This document shows positions 36,601-48,600 of a DNA stretch of 64,000 nt, in pieces. The stretch covers positions 31,098,011 to 31,162,010 of the forward strand of contig NC_080082.1 of NCBI RefSeq assembly GCF_949987535.1, written 5' to 3'. This stretch comes from Balaenoptera acutorostrata (taxonomy: Eukaryota; Chordata; Mammalia; Artiodactyla; Balaenopteridae). The translations under genes were made by a program, and so were the position numbers. The notes beneath the pieces are model-generated. The model saw only the letters and a program-made list of their open reading frames with translations. It did no database searches and had not been told where the DNA came from. Numbering within the stretch: the first letter of the stretch is position 1; each line of letters starts with the position of its first letter.

Positions 36601-39216
36601 AGAAGGAGAAGGTATTGCCACTAAGCCCCTGACTCCACATTCTGTAATTTCTGAAAGCTGAAGTCACAAACATGTGGCTTGTAGGTAAATTCCAGCCTTC
36701 AACATGCTTAAAAACATTTCAAAAAATTAGTTGCCAAAATGTTTCTATAAGTACATTTCATATAAAAATCTGGATTTCCGGCTTCCGTCAGAAAAAAGAA
36801 ACCTGGCAAGTCCACGACAGTGGGCCCGCACTCCCTCAGGGCGGCTGGTTGTCCTCTTTAAAGCGAAGCTGCGCCTCCTGGCTCCGCCTGGTCCCCGCAA
36901 CTCCCTGTCGCATGGCATCTGGCCTGCTTCCCTCACTGACACTGCCTGCTGGCTCCTGTACGGATCCCAGCTTACCATTTCTGTTATTTTGTGTGACTAC
37001 TAATTAACTGCGCAGCCAGTACTACTTTTCCCTACTTGAAGGCAGAGAAAAAAGGATTTCAGAAGCTCTAAGTTCTATCTAGCAATTCCAACTATGACCA
37101 AAATTCCACTCCACTGAATCCGTGCTTGAGTTGCGGAACACGTTGCCACCATCCCTTATGCTTGCCTGAAGACATCCTGGGCCCCCGTCCACTCAGACTG
37201 GCTGACCACTAGGTCAGCGGCTCCTCTAAAAAGGATCCAGTACCCTAGGGCTCTGGTGCACGTTTTAAAGGCAAACCATGAAAATGAACTATCCTATTCT
37301 CTAAAGGGAAAATCCATCGTATTCTTATTTATTCTTACTTATTATTCTGAAATTAAGTTTGTTAAAAGTTGAACTATCCGACATGAATTTTCAGCCTGAC
37401 TCTTTTACACTTATGATGGAGAAAACCCCATCATTCCTCATGATATATTTTTTATAATGAGGACCAGAAAAAACGCAGAGAGAAATCTCAGGATCTTTGA
37501 CCACAGAAATGCATGTACATATTTTGCACCAGCTAGCAGTAATTGTTTTACCATGTGAGGCTCGAGGTAGGTAGTAATATGCAATACCTTTCAACTTTTC
37601 ATCCCCAAAAGCAAACAGAAAAAAACCTGACCTCTGACCCTGTTTTGAAGCATCACTACCCGCTTGGGTAGTGTTTGCATGTTGAAATATTTATTTCCTT
37701 CATAAAAAAATCTATCTGAATATCCAATCTCTCAGCAGTAAAGAGTCTGATTTCCATGTTAGCAGAAGCCTTAAGTAGTTTCGGGCTATGATCTAAACAC
37801 TACAAGCTTTACCTACTTAAAACTTTGCCAGCTCCGAGCTGCGTATCTTTCTCACCGGCTCCTCATTTGCAAAACATAGTAGACATTCAGGTGAAAGGTG
37901 ATGAAGTTTCAACAGCTGCAAAGCCCAGTTAGAAAACTGTTTCCTGGGCAGAGCTTCCAAGAGAGTGATATTTCTGAGCCTTCTGTCACTGGAAGATGCG
38001 AATTTGTACCAGTGAGGCTAAACAAGTTCTCACGAGCAGGTGTTATAACGGTAACTTCTGGATGTGGTGTGGGAGAGAATGAAGCCTCCTGACCTCTAAA
38101 GGCAAGCTTTTTCACCGAAACCCCTCTGATTATAACATGAGAGCACATGACTACCATCAAGATAAGTCTTTCTTCATCTGTTCATTGGTTATGGTATTTG
38201 AACAAAACGCCTACTAAAAATGACTTAAAATTTAATTTCCCCCATGAAAAAGGAAAATGTGAATCTCACATAAAGCACTCTACTCCATCATATTCACCAA
38301 CTTGGACAGACAAAGAAAAATGGTGCGCCTGAGGCATGCCATGCTCTTTCATAAGAGTGCGACCCTCAACCTACCTCAAGAATAAGGTTGAGATTTACCC
38401 CCAATACCTCCCTCCTAATGCTTTCTAATCACAGAGGGTGGTGGGGGTGAGCCTTTGCTTAATTTTTCAATGAGATTCAGGACTGCGATATTGAAATTAG
38501 GCTCAGAATGGCTCTTAAGAGCAGAAAGGCTTCAGGTTTTCCTCCATGTCTACTGACATTACTCAGGGGAAAGTGGCTTCGTTTTTTTCTTTTCTTTTTT
38601 GGTGTGACGATTTGGGGAACACAAAGGAATATGGGCCTTCACTTGCAGATGCCATTAGAACTTTACTTCCAAATTTAATCGTAGCTTGCCAGGCCTAAAA
38701 TACTGTGGAGAACCCTGTTATCTCATTGTGAGGAAAACTGGCTACACACTGTTTAGACTTGTGTATAACACGACTCTGTGGGAACTGAGAATGTCGTAAT
38801 GCCAAGCTGTAGCAGAAAACAGTTTTTGCATTTAATCCTGTATTAGTTATGGTCGCTTCAGGAAACAAACAAACAAAGCCCCAATGTTGCCATAAAAAAT
38901 ATACCGGTTGTATATTGAGCTATTTAAATACAGTTTCTTAAGAAACTTTCTACTGTATTTAGAACTTAAGAACTTTCTATTTAGATTTATTGATAAGAAC
39001 AAACCTAAATACTAGAGCAAAATTATGTCTTCAACAGACTGTATTACCAGTGGCTGTCTCATTCCACTTTGGATTTACAAACACAAGGTTTTATGGACAG
39101 CTTTTTGGATCCTAACCTGCTTGGAAGAAGAGGTTCTTCCTTGAGTTGTAGAGACTGTTGATTAGGGCTTCAGCAAGCCTTTTTGGCACCTCTGAGCAAA
39201 TTATAAAAAGGTGCCC
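33661..39216. other. Long repeat-poor stretch, no gene seen
   Basis: About 5.5 kb without a confident interspersed repeat, the longest such stretch in the window. No open frame resembles an exon, and the frames near 36672-37007 lie over a locally CpG-richer patch (about 36820-36910) without any domain. Absence of old repeats over this length is typical of regions with constrained non-coding DNA, but conservation cannot be read from one sequence. Confidence 0.45.
33961..34001. promoter_or_regulatory. Nested palindrome, candidate binding-site cluster
   Basis: A 14-bp perfect palindrome ttacatgcatgtaa (33977-33990) lies between inverted 9-mers ttacatctg (33961-33969) and cagatgtaa (33993-34001). 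The outer arms carry E-box cores (CAGATG), and a TAATTA site follows at about 34004. A regulatory role is only inferred. Confidence 0.25.
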
Positions 39217-40770
39217 CTCATTTTTTACAGAACTAGAATAAAAAAATCTTAAAATTTGTATGGAGACACAAAAGACCCCGAATAGCCAAAGCAGTCTTGA
39301 GGGAAAAAAATGGAACTGGAGGAATCAGACTCCCTGACATCAGACTATACTACAAAGCTACAGTAATCAAGACAATATGGTACTGGCACAAAAACAGAAA
39401 TACAGATCAATGGAACAGGATAGAAAGCCCACAGATAAACCCACACACCTATGGTCAACTAATCTATGACAAAGGAGGCAAGGATATACAATGGAGAAAA
39501 GACAGTCTCTTCAATAAGTGGTGCTGGGAAAACTGGACAGCTACATGTAAAAGAATGAAATTAGAACACTCCCTAACACCATACACAAAAATAAACTCAA
39601 AATGGATTAGAGACCTAAATATAAGACTGGACACTATAAAACTCTTAGAGGAAAACATAGGAAGAACACTCTTTGACATAAATCACAGCAAGATCTTTTT
39701 TGATCCACCTCCTAGAGTGATGGAAATAAAAACAAAAATAAACAAATGGGACCTAATGAAACTTAAAAGCTTTTGCAAAGCAAAGGAAACTACATACAAG
39801 AAGAAAAGACAATCCTCAGAATGGGAGAAAATATTTGCAAACAAATCAACGGACAAAGGATTAATCTCCACCATATACAAACAGCTCATGCAGCTCAATA
39901 TTAAAAAAACAAACAACCCAATCCAAAAATGGCCAGAAGACCTAAACAGACATTTCTCCAAAGAAGACATACAGATGGCCAAGAAGCACATGAAAAACTA
40001 CCCAACATCACTAATTATTAGAGAAATGCAAATCAAAACTACAATGAGGTATCACCTCACACCAGTTAGAATGGGCATCATCAGAAAATCTGCAAACAAC
40101 AAATGCTGGAGAGGGTGTGGAGAAAAGGGAACCCTCTTGCACTGTTGGTGGGAACGTAAATTGATGCAGCCACTATGGAGAACAGTATGGAGGTTCCTTA
40201 AAAACCTAAAAATAGAATTACCATATGACCCAGCAATCCCACTACTGGGCATATACCCAGAGAAAATCATAATTCAAAAAGACACATGCACCCCAGTGTT
40301 CACTGCAGCACTATTTACAAGAGCCAGGTCATGGAAGCAACCTAAATGCCCATCAACAGACGAATGGATAGAGAAGATGTGGTACATATATACAATGGAG
40401 TATTACTCAGCCATAAAAAGGAACGAAATTGGGTCATTTGTAGAGACGTGGATGGATCTAGAGACTGTCATACGGAGTGAAGTAAGTCAGAAAGAGAAAA
40501 ACAAATATTGTATATTAACACATACATGTGGAACCTAGAAAAATGGTACAGATGAACCGGTTTGCAGGGCAGAAATAGAGACACAGATGTAGAGAACAAA
40601 CGTATGGACACCAACGGGGAAAGAGGCGGGGGTGGTGGTGGGATGAACTGGGAGATTGGGATTGACATATATACAGTAATATGTATACAATAGATAACTA
40701 ATAAGAACCTGCTGTATAAAAACTAAATAAAATAAAATTCAAAAAAAAAAAGAAAGAAAAGAAAGAAAGC
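39217..40770 (+). mobile_element. 5'-truncated L1, about 1.55 kb, ORF2 end plus 3' UTR
   Basis: Largest and best-preserved L1 in the window. It starts within ORF2 (39217, 'ctcattttttacagaactag'), keeps the ORF2 C-terminal part and the 3' UTR, and ends in an A-rich tail with GAAA units. The flanking aaaaggtgccc at 39206-39216 and 40771-40781 is an 11-bp target-site duplication, so the ends are fixed and truncation occurred at insertion. The intact duplication and long open frame point to a fairly recent insertion. Confidence 0.95.
39252..40538 (+). pseudogene. L1 ORF2 C-terminal fragment, open but headless
   Basis: 428 codons without a stop, ending at the natural ORF2 terminus (TAG, 40536-40538). 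It covers roughly the last third of the usual ~1270-residue endonuclease/reverse-transcriptase and lacks both the endonuclease and the catalytic polymerase motifs, so it is not functional. The C-terminal motif C-x3-C-x7-H-x4-C is [10 protein letters not shown]...HCWWERK: the last cysteine is arginine (CGT, 40155-40157), a one-base change from TGT. The copy at 11076 keeps this cysteine. [14 protein letters not shown] and [10 protein letters not shown] segments are intact. Upstream of 39252 the frame is shifted by an A-run insertion and a stop. Confidence 0.93.
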
Positions 40771-40844
40771 AAAAGGTGCCCATGTGGGCAAACAGAGTCC
40801 CAGTTTGCAGAGGGGAGGGCGCCTTGGATTTCAGCCCCTCCCCC

Positions 40845-40876
40845 CTCATGTCAGCACCCCCTCATGTCAGCACCCC
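40845..40876. repeat. Tandem duplication, 2 x 16 bp
   Basis: ctcatgtcagcacccc occurs twice back to back (40845-40860, 40861-40876) without a mismatch, which suggests a recent slippage event in C-rich sequence. Confidence 0.9.
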
Positions 40877-41479
40877 CTCTGCTGGGAGCCCGAATGCACA
40901 GTCTAACGTGTTTGCCTAGTACTGAATCTGAAAGATGCATCAAGAGGTCTCTTTTCAGCCACTCTGGTTTCCAGGTAGCAAGTCTTGTCAAATAATCTCA
41001 CCAGAAAGCAGAGGTCAGTGACTGTTTCACAACTGTTTGGTAAAATGACCCCAATAGCACCAAGTTAGAAGAATGAGGAATAAACCAAGAGATTCTATTT
41101 TGAAAACAATTAGGAGACACAATAGAAAAGAGCAAAATCATGTGGTTTCGCTTTGTGACTAACCAGTTCTTCTTGAGTTCAGGGTGGGACTGCTTCTGTC
41201 TTCTTCATATTTTGACTCATAAAGGGCACACAGGGAGCTGAAATCAGCAGGTTTGGTTCTTTCGTTGGCACAAAGGGCCGTGAGTGGAGTTCTACCGGTG
41301 AGCATCATAAATCTGGAAGCCAGGTTTTAAGGTCCTGAGATCTGACTTAGTGAGGAAACATGCTTTGGCTTAATGCTTCCTGTGGAATCAAACAAGCTCC
41401 CAAGGAGACAGCAAACTGAAGGCCTCCCAGAAGGGTGCAAGCATGGAAGGAGCTTCAAAATTTACCAAGAGTTGGCTAC
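40877..41479. other. No gene or repeat recognised
   Basis: About 600 bases between two L1 pieces, no recognised element. Confidence 0.4.
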
Positions 41480-41490
41480 TATTACTCTTT

Positions 41491-41729
41491 TTTAAAAATT
41501 TTTTTTATTTTTTTTAATTTTTATTGGCATATAGTTGATTTACAATGTTGTGTTAGTTTCTGCTGTAAAAGTGAATCAGTCAAACATGTACAGATATCCA
41601 CTCTTTTTTTATATCCTTTTCCCATATAGGTCATTACAGAGTATTGAGAAGAGTTCCATGTGCTATGTAGTAGGTCCTTATTAGTTACCTATTTTATATA
41701 TGGTAGTGTGTATACGTTAATCCCCATCT
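41491..41729 (-). mobile_element. L1 3' UTR fragment, reversed
   Basis: The plus strand shows a T-rich tail, then 'atttacaatgttgtgttagt' (about 41538) and 'gtagtaggtccttattagtt' (about 41667), the reversed 3' UTR of the same L1 lineage as the copies at 11069 and 39217. Tattactcttt (41480-41490) and tattactcctt (41730-41740) form an 11-bp target-site duplication with one change. Confidence 0.9.
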
Positions 41730-41740
41730 TATTACTCCTT

Positions 41741-42119
41741 AATTATAGAACTATTATTGTTCAGCGACAGTAAAGTCTTACCAGATGTACAGAGACTTTT
41801 TAAGTTTTCTTCTGTATCTCTATATTGGGAATTCCACCACCCCCGACTCACCCCCCCAGACCAAGATTAGCTCCAACTGTAAATTACACAGTAGCACCTT
41901 GATAATGCATTCAGAGCCATTGTAGCTATTAATCATTAACATGTATGTCTCCAAAGGAAGGAGAAAATGGGCAGAAGGCATAAGAAATTCATATATACAC
42001 AAACATGGCCAATAAGCATGAAAAACATGTTTAACCACAGTAGCGATAAAGAAATAAGATGTTACTTTTGCCCATAAACTCGGCAAAAAAAAGTTTTTTA
42101 ATGGTACTATTCCATGCTC
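41741..42119. other. No gene recognised
   Basis: About 380 bases. May be a decayed continuation of the L1M that follows. Confidence 0.3.
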
Positions 42120-42625
42120 CCAAACATGAGAAGGGAGAGGCAGTCTCAAAAACTATTGATGAAAATGTAAATTGGTACCTCTTTCTGGAAATCAAATTGG
42201 TAATGTTTTACTCAAAAATTCACTGCACACCTATTTATGAAGTACCTATGATTTGTTAGGGACTTAAAATGTACATTCCCTTCCACCTTGTAACTTCATA
42301 TCTAGAAATCTGTTCAATAAAGGATCAAAGATTTTTATAAAAGGATGTCATAATATTTAAAAGTAAAAAAAAAAGAGATGTGGTTAAATAAATTGTATGT
42401 TTTGAGGGAAATTATTAGTGAAACAATGGTAACAATATATTTTCTGTGAAAAAGATAGGGTACACAAATTTTAAAAACAGAAACATTCCTAATCCTACAC
42501 CAAATGTTAACAGTTCTGGATAGTATGTGTATGGGTGATTTTTATTTTCTTCTTGTGTTTTTCTATAGTTTTCAAATTTTCTACAATGAGCATTTATCAA
42601 TCTTAAGAGTAGCAGAAAGTATTAA
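42120..42625 (+). mobile_element. Ancient L1 (L1M) 3' end
   Basis: L1M tail in order: 'gatgaaaatgtaaattggta' (about 42157), 'atatctagaaatctgttca' (about 42297), 'ggttaaataaattgtatg' (about 42382) and the closing 'ttctacaatgagcatttat' (about 42580). A segment at 42417-42483 is copied into another L1 1.8 kb downstream (44251-44317). Confidence 0.75.
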
Positions 42626-42837
42626 ACAACAAAAAAGGAATTAGCTAAAGAGCAGGTGTATTTAGAATCTCAAAAATGTGTAATTGAACAGGAAAACGGT
42701 GATATCAAAATTACAAATGTACATTTGGGTGAAGATTTACAAATCTTCAAGATATATACATTTGGGGCCCTGAAATAATGTTGAAGGAGTGTGTAAAAGG
42801 CATCAGAAAATGTTCTAAACAGAAAATCCATTAAAGA

Positions 42838-42970
42838 TCACCCAGTTTCTTTCTTCATTGTATAGATGTGGAAATGAAGATTAAGTATTGCAATGGCTTG
42901 ATCCCACACTGCAAGTTAGAGACTAAAAAAGCCTAGGACTCCTGCCTTCCAATCTACGCCGTTTCCATGA
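42838..42970 (-). mobile_element. MIR SINE fragment, reversed, decayed
   Basis: 'cattgtatagatgtggaaat' (about 42857) followed by 'ctaggactcctgccttccaa' (about 42932) is consistent with a reversed MIR body and head. Moderate to weak. Confidence 0.4.
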
Positions 42971-43469
42971 TTCTAGGAACGGCAAATAGATTTCATCTAA
43001 ATTTCAAGTGCCAGTAGTAGCTGTTGAGAAAGCTCAGGAGGAAAACCTGCATTAAGATCAGTGATATCAGCTGTGGGCAGGAGAAGAGGGTGTAGGGCTA
43101 GGCATGCCAAATGTTTGACATTCCTAAAAAAAACTACATAATACTGTCCTCTCCAAACCGGGTGTTTGTCCCTATAAAATAGGAAATGTCTACTCCTAGG
43201 GAAACATTTGATATAAATTAGGAATAAATAAAACTAGCTTTAACAAGGAAAGAATGAAGATAGAGAAAAATTTATACTGTCCAACTGAAAAGGGGCAATT
43301 ACAGGTTTCATAAAGGTGCAGCATCATGCTTCAATGAAATACTATTTTTTTATCAGTACAGCAATTTATAAACCTACATAAATTATATATAAAACCATAT
43401 ACGAATACAGATCATAAGAAAATATTTAAAATGAATTACAAAAGGACAGAAAGTTGAAAAATAATGAAG

Positions 43470-43850
43470 ATACGGTAAGAGATATAGAACACAGTGAGAT
43501 GGTCTAATATAGACGTAATCGAAGATCCAAAAGGAGAGATGAGAATAGACCAGAAACAATATTTGAAGGAATTATAATTAAGGATATGTTCATTAAAGAT
43601 GACCCATAGATTCTAGATTTGCATGCCTCAAGCAGGATAAATAATAAAGCAGTCAATACACAGATACACTCAATGAAATACACTCTCTCTCCATAAAGAA
43701 GCTGGGAGGCAAGAGCAAAAAAAGTTGAAAGAGCAAACTCATGCCTTGACTCTGAAAAGCTATAAATAGAAATAAAGTTCAAAGACATGAGGGAAGCTGC
43801 ATGCAAAAGCCTTGATGCTAAAATAGCCAAAAGCCAATCAAGCCTTGGAC
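43470..43850 (+). mobile_element. L1M or HAL1 ORF1-like remnant
   Basis: 'gatggtctaatatagacgta', 'gatccaaaaggagagatgag' and 'gaaacaatatttgaaggaat' at 43499-43575 follow the order of the central part of L1 ORF1. All frames are broken. It precedes an ORF2 remnant in the same orientation, so both may be one internally deleted L1M, or this part may be a HAL1. Confidence 0.45.
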
Positions 43851-44207
43851 AAACTTTAAACAGGTCAACTTCACAGAAAGGTTAGGAATGAGTGAGCTCT
43901 ACTGAGGCCTGTTAACTAGGGTCTCTAGAAGGAAAACACATCTATAGGGAAATCTCATCTATGGATATGGATATAAAAATAGTAAATAAGATACCAGCAA
44001 ATCAAGTCCATCTGTACATTACATCAGGATCAAGTAAGGTCTATTCCAGGAGAGCAAGGATGGTTCAACAGTGTAAAATCTAATAATCTAATATACCACG
44101 TTTACAAATTAAAGGAAAAAAATATATATGATCATCTCAATAGACAACCTCCTCCTAAAAAAATAGGATCCGATTAAATGCAATACCCACTAAAGAGAAC
44201 AAAAGTT

Positions 44208-44317
44208 CCCTTACTTGATAAAGGATATTTACCTTTATCAAGTAAGGGAGAGTGAGAAAATGGTAACAATATATTTTCTGTGAAAAAGATAGGGTACACA
44301 AATTTTAAAAACAGAAA
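44208..44317 (+). other. Complex insertion: inverted local copy plus 67-bp distant copy
   Basis: Arm cccttacttgataaagg (44208-44224), 7-nt spacer, then its exact inverse (44232-44248). From 44251 to 44317 the sequence copies 42417-42483 with 65 of 67 positions equal and 59 in a row identical (42425-42483 against 44259-44317). The distant segment is in its natural place at 42417 (L1M 3' end) and out of place here (L1 ORF2), so 42417 is the source. Confidence 0.85.
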
Positions 44318-45188
44318 TCTCAGCAAATCTCAAACTTACTTGTAAAATATTAGAACTATTCTTATTACCAACAGGAAAAATATAAAGACTACTATTCCTA
44401 CTGCTATTCAACATTATTCTGAAAATTTCAGCTAAGAGGAAAAAAGAAAATTTAAAAGTACCTGTGTTGGGAAGAAAATGGCAACATCATTATTATTTTA
44501 GATAATTCCTTACCTAGAAATTCCAAGGGAATCAACTGAAAAACTACTAGAACTAATAAAAGAGTTTAATAAGGTAACTAAATAAACATAAAAAATCAAC
44601 AGCCAGCTTACATACTTGTAATTCCATCACAATGTCAACAGACACTATGAAATATCTAGAAATAAACTTAAGAAGATGTGAAGAAAAATTTTTAAACTTT
44701 ACTTAAGGACACAAAAGATGACATAAATAAATACGAGATACATCATCTTAATGGATGAGGAAACTTAATTTTTTAAACGTTCTCTAACATATAAATATAT
44801 AAATTCAATGCACTCATGATAAAAATGCCAGTGGGACGTTTTTAAATGAAATTTGACTGATCCTAAAATACATCTGGAAGAAAAAGGCATGAGAACATCA
44901 ACAAAAAGTATAAAAAAAAAATGGGGGGGGGGCCCACTGACCCTACAATATATCAAAACATAACATTTTGGTAATTAGGCAAAAATATAAATCAAACAGT
45001 ATTGAGAGTGCAGAAACTGACATACACATTTATGGGAATTTAGTATATGATAAAAGTGTCTTTTCAAATTAATAGAGATAAGAAAGGTTTATTCTAAAAA
45101 TGTTATTGTGCCAATTGGTTTCACCATTTGGAAAAAAAAATAGTAAAGTTAACCTCTACCTAACAACCAGTCACAAAGGTAAAATTTT

Positions 45189-45503
45189 TTTTTTTTTTTT
45201 TTTTTTTTAAGTTATACAATTTTTATTTATTTATTTATTTATGGCTGTGTTGGGTCTTCGTTTCTGTGCGAGGGCTCTCTCCAGTTGCGGCAAGTGGGGG
45301 CCACTCTTCATCGCGGTGCGCGGGCCTTTCATTATTGCGGCCTCTCTTGTTGCGGAGCACAGGCTCCAGACGCGCAGGCTCAGTAATCGTGGCTCACGGG
45401 CCTAGTTGCTCCGCGGCATGTGGGATCTTCCCAGACCAGGGCTCGAACCCGTGTGCCCTGCATTGGCAGGCAGATTCTCAACCACTGCGCCACCAGGGAA
45501 GCC
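45189..45503 (-). mobile_element. CHR-type SINE, reversed, inside L1M
   Basis: Long T-rich tail with TTTA units on the left, the short-form CHR body, and the head ending 'ccaccagggaagccc' on the right. A perfect 17-bp target-site duplication, cacaaaggtaaaatttt, is at 45172-45188 and 45504-45520. The host sequence is L1M ORF2, which resumes at 45521. The perfect duplication indicates a relatively young insertion. Confidence 0.96.
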
Positions 45504-46714
45504 CACAAAGGTAAAATTTTGGTAGATTAAAGAGGTAAACATTAAAAAACAAAACTATGAAAGCACTAGAATACAATAAAAATGAATTTCTTTAAAAATA
45601 TGGAGTAAGAAAGGCAGTCTTAAGAAAGATATAATATGCAAAAACTATAAAGGAAAAGAATAATATATTTGACAACAGTATCTGAAATGAATAACATATT
45701 AAGACACATCTAAAATAAAAGATAACATAATAAAATTTTCAAAATTAAATAATAAGTGACAGACTGAGAGAACATATTTGAAACACAGCAAACAGAAGAG
45801 AATTAATATACAGAACATATAAGGAACTACAAATGAATAAGAGAAAGATAAGCAACAGAAAGATGCATAAAGGGTATGAACAAGCAATATGAGAAGAAAA
45901 ATTTTAATGTTCAATAATAATGTGAAAAGATGCTCACTAGTGATCAGGAAAATGCAAATTAAAGCCACAAGATAGAATTTTTCATCTATCAAAGTGGCAA
46001 AAATAATCAAGGTTGATAAATTGATACCAATTCTTCATACACAGTTGATGGGAATAGGAATTGGCACAGCTCTTTTAGAGATGATTTAACAGTTACTAAA
46101 AATTTAAATGTGTCCACACTTTAACCTATTAATACCATTTCTTGAAATCTACACCACAGAAATATATGGTCTATATATGGACCAAGAGGCATGAAGAAGG
46201 GCATTGATTACAATATGACTTCTGACAGCAAAAAGAGAAAAAAAGAAAAAAAGAAAAGAATTCATACATCATCAATAGCAAGGTAGTTAAATAAGGTAGG
46301 ATATACCACCCATATTATGGAATATCGTGCAGCAGTCAAAATGAATTAATTAGATTTCTTTGTAGCAACATGAATAGCTTTCTAAGCTAGTTTACAGTGA
46401 ATAAACCCAAGTTGCAGAACTATATGGTTTGCACTATTTGTAAAAAATAAACAGAGAAAGAGGGGAAGAAGGAATGAATGAGGAAAGGAAGAAATTAAGA
46501 CAAGACATTGCACAGGAAAGAAAAAAGAAAGAATGAAAAGAATAATACCATGTATTTTCTATTGGTGCATATATAAATGTGAGCAAGCACGTAAGAGGCA
46601 GATCTATTCTAAAAGGATACACACCAAGCTGATTATGTGACTTTTTGCAGGGGAAATCAATACATTTGGTGGGGGAGCCAAAGGAAGTTTGCTTTTCTGC
46701 AGAGGCAGCATGGA

Positions 46715-46905
46715 ACAATGATTACAGGCAAACGTTGGAGGTAGGCTGTCTGGTTCTAACAGTTATTTATATCAATCTGTGCCTCAGCTATTCATCTGTA
46801 AGTCGGGGTAATAAGAGTACCTACTCATAAGATTACTATAATCAACAAATGAATTAATATACATCAAGCACATGTCTGGCATATAGCAAACACAATACAA
46901 ATATT
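46715..46905 (+). mobile_element. MIR SINE
   Basis: Forward MIR: 'ttatatcaatctgtgcctca' (about 46767), 'gtaagtcggggtaataagag' (about 46798), then 'atgtctggcatatagcaaac' near the tail. Confidence 0.6.
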
Positions 46906-48384
46906 AACGGTTAGGGTGAGTTGTATAAAATTGCTGCTATGTGACTGTTTTGATCTACAAAAATAGTAATTTTATATGGTTCAACTTAATGTTATTATTT
47001 ATATATTTTGATTCTTTTAAATACACATTGCATGCCTTTTTTTAAGGATTGTGGAGGAAGAAGGTTAGGGGTAAGATTAGTAGAGTACAGAGGGGCTAAA
47101 GGGAGTCACTACATATTAAATAATTTCGTATTAAATAATTTCAATATCTGTGTGTAGAAAGATCTTATCTTTAGGGAAGACAGCCAACATTTAGAATAAC
47201 TTTGCCAGGTAAAACTTGAGACATGCTTTCAAAATCTACTTTGTACATATTTCCAGATAAATCCACTGGACCAAATCTTTATACAAATGACTACATTCTG
47301 TGTAGTAGTATTAATTTGATTAAACCTGGAATTTCAAAGAAATACTACAAATTGAAATGATGCATAAATTAGCATAAAATAAATAACAGATTTTTTTGGT
47401 CAAAGTACTATATACTACTTGATCCTAAATAAACAGCATATTTAAATTTTGTTTTGACTATAACATCCATATAATATTTAGCACACAGTTGTAACACACG
47501 TACACACACGCAGAAGAATATTACAATATTTGAAACCATATGAAGTAAATCTTTATATTTTTAAAAAGGTTAGACTGGCCTTAGTTTTAGTTTTTGAATG
47601 CTAATATCAATTTTTAAATGTACTCTCTATAAAGACTAGTGAAACAACCTCAGCTGAAGTCAATTTAGAAATAGAAAACTATACATAAATATAAAAACAA
47701 ATCTCTAGTATTAAATACACAAACAACTCAAGGAGAGTAGAGATTCCTAGGAAACGTTTCTATAAATAGTTTGACATTATTACACAATCTTCTCTGCATA
47801 CCTCGTAATGGAAACATTGCTATGGGTGATTGAAGAAATAAGCAACTTTGACATTTCTGGATGTAACTTGAGGAGATTATTTCATCATAAAGGATTGGTA
47901 TAGAATATACTAACCAACAACTCAATATCAAAACTCTCCTTGCAACTCTAAAACAGTGCAGAATGACATTTAAGATAATCCACTTATCACCATCCAATAC
48001 AGGCTGCTTGTTCACAAAATGTCAGTGACAAGATAGAGCATTCCGATTCCTGGGCAGTAAATGCCTGCGACAAGGAATCTTTAATACAGCATCAACTGCA
48101 TTTCCTTATATGCTACTGCCCTACCCTGGATTTCAGCTCCCAGAGGTTTTGCAATTTATACGAGCAGCTGCACAAATGAAACGCCTTCTCTTTTTCTCAC
48201 ACACCACAGAAACATTCCCCTCCAAGAATAATGAAAAGTCTGCACGTTCATTTGCAGGCAAGCCATATTTACTCCTGGTGAATTCTTGATGTTTCTACTA
48301 GCCACCTTGAAGAAGCTCAGTGCTTCAATTCTGAACAGTAGCAATTCTAAAAATTTAAATAATTCTTTAGAATAACAATAAAGG
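46906..48384. other. No gene; AT-rich unique sequence
   Basis: About 1.5 kb. Contains a 15-bp tandem duplication (tattaaataatttcg at 47114-47128 and a one-change copy at 47129-47143). Confidence 0.4.
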
Positions 48385-48600
48385 TAATAGTGACTTGGAT
48401 TTATACGCTGCTTATTCATGTTTCGAAGCGGTTTTGGAAAAGGTAACTCATATGCTCTTCACCAGATCCCTGTAAGATTAGCCATGAATTATCAACATTT
48501 TATAGGTGAAGACAACTGAAGTTTAATTTTCATTTTTCAATTTAAGGTTTAAGTATAATTTTTTGGTTCAAGGTCTCATAGCCAGCCAGAATCATTCAAT
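48385..48600 (-). mobile_element. Possible MIR, reversed, decayed
   Basis: 'caacattttataggtgaaga' (about 48492) followed by 'ttcaaggtctcatagccagc' (about 48567) fits reversed MIR with an AT-rich insertion between them. Confidence 0.35.

Larger units (their letters stand above)
43945..46460 (+). mobile_element. Ancient L1 (L1M) ORF2 remnant, interrupted
   Basis: Decayed ORF2 from the polymerase region onwards: 'ctattccaggagagcaagga' (about 44041), 'gatggttcaacagtgtaaaa', 'gatcatctcaatagacaac' (about 44130), 'atccatcacaatgtcaacag'-like (about 44620), then the downstream part after the SINE, with 'gtgaaaagatgctcactagt' (about 45922) and 'aatatcgtgcagcagtcaaa' (about 46321). No frame is open for long. 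It is interrupted by a CHR SINE (45189-45503) and by a rearranged insert at 44231-44317. Confidence 0.8.

Noticed and set aside
36820..36910. Possible CpG island
   Set aside because: Only a handful of CpG over fewer than 100 bases; no island by length or density.
38348..38376. Inverted repeat ctcaacct/aggttgag
   Set aside because: Eight-base arms with a 12-base loop; not significant alone.
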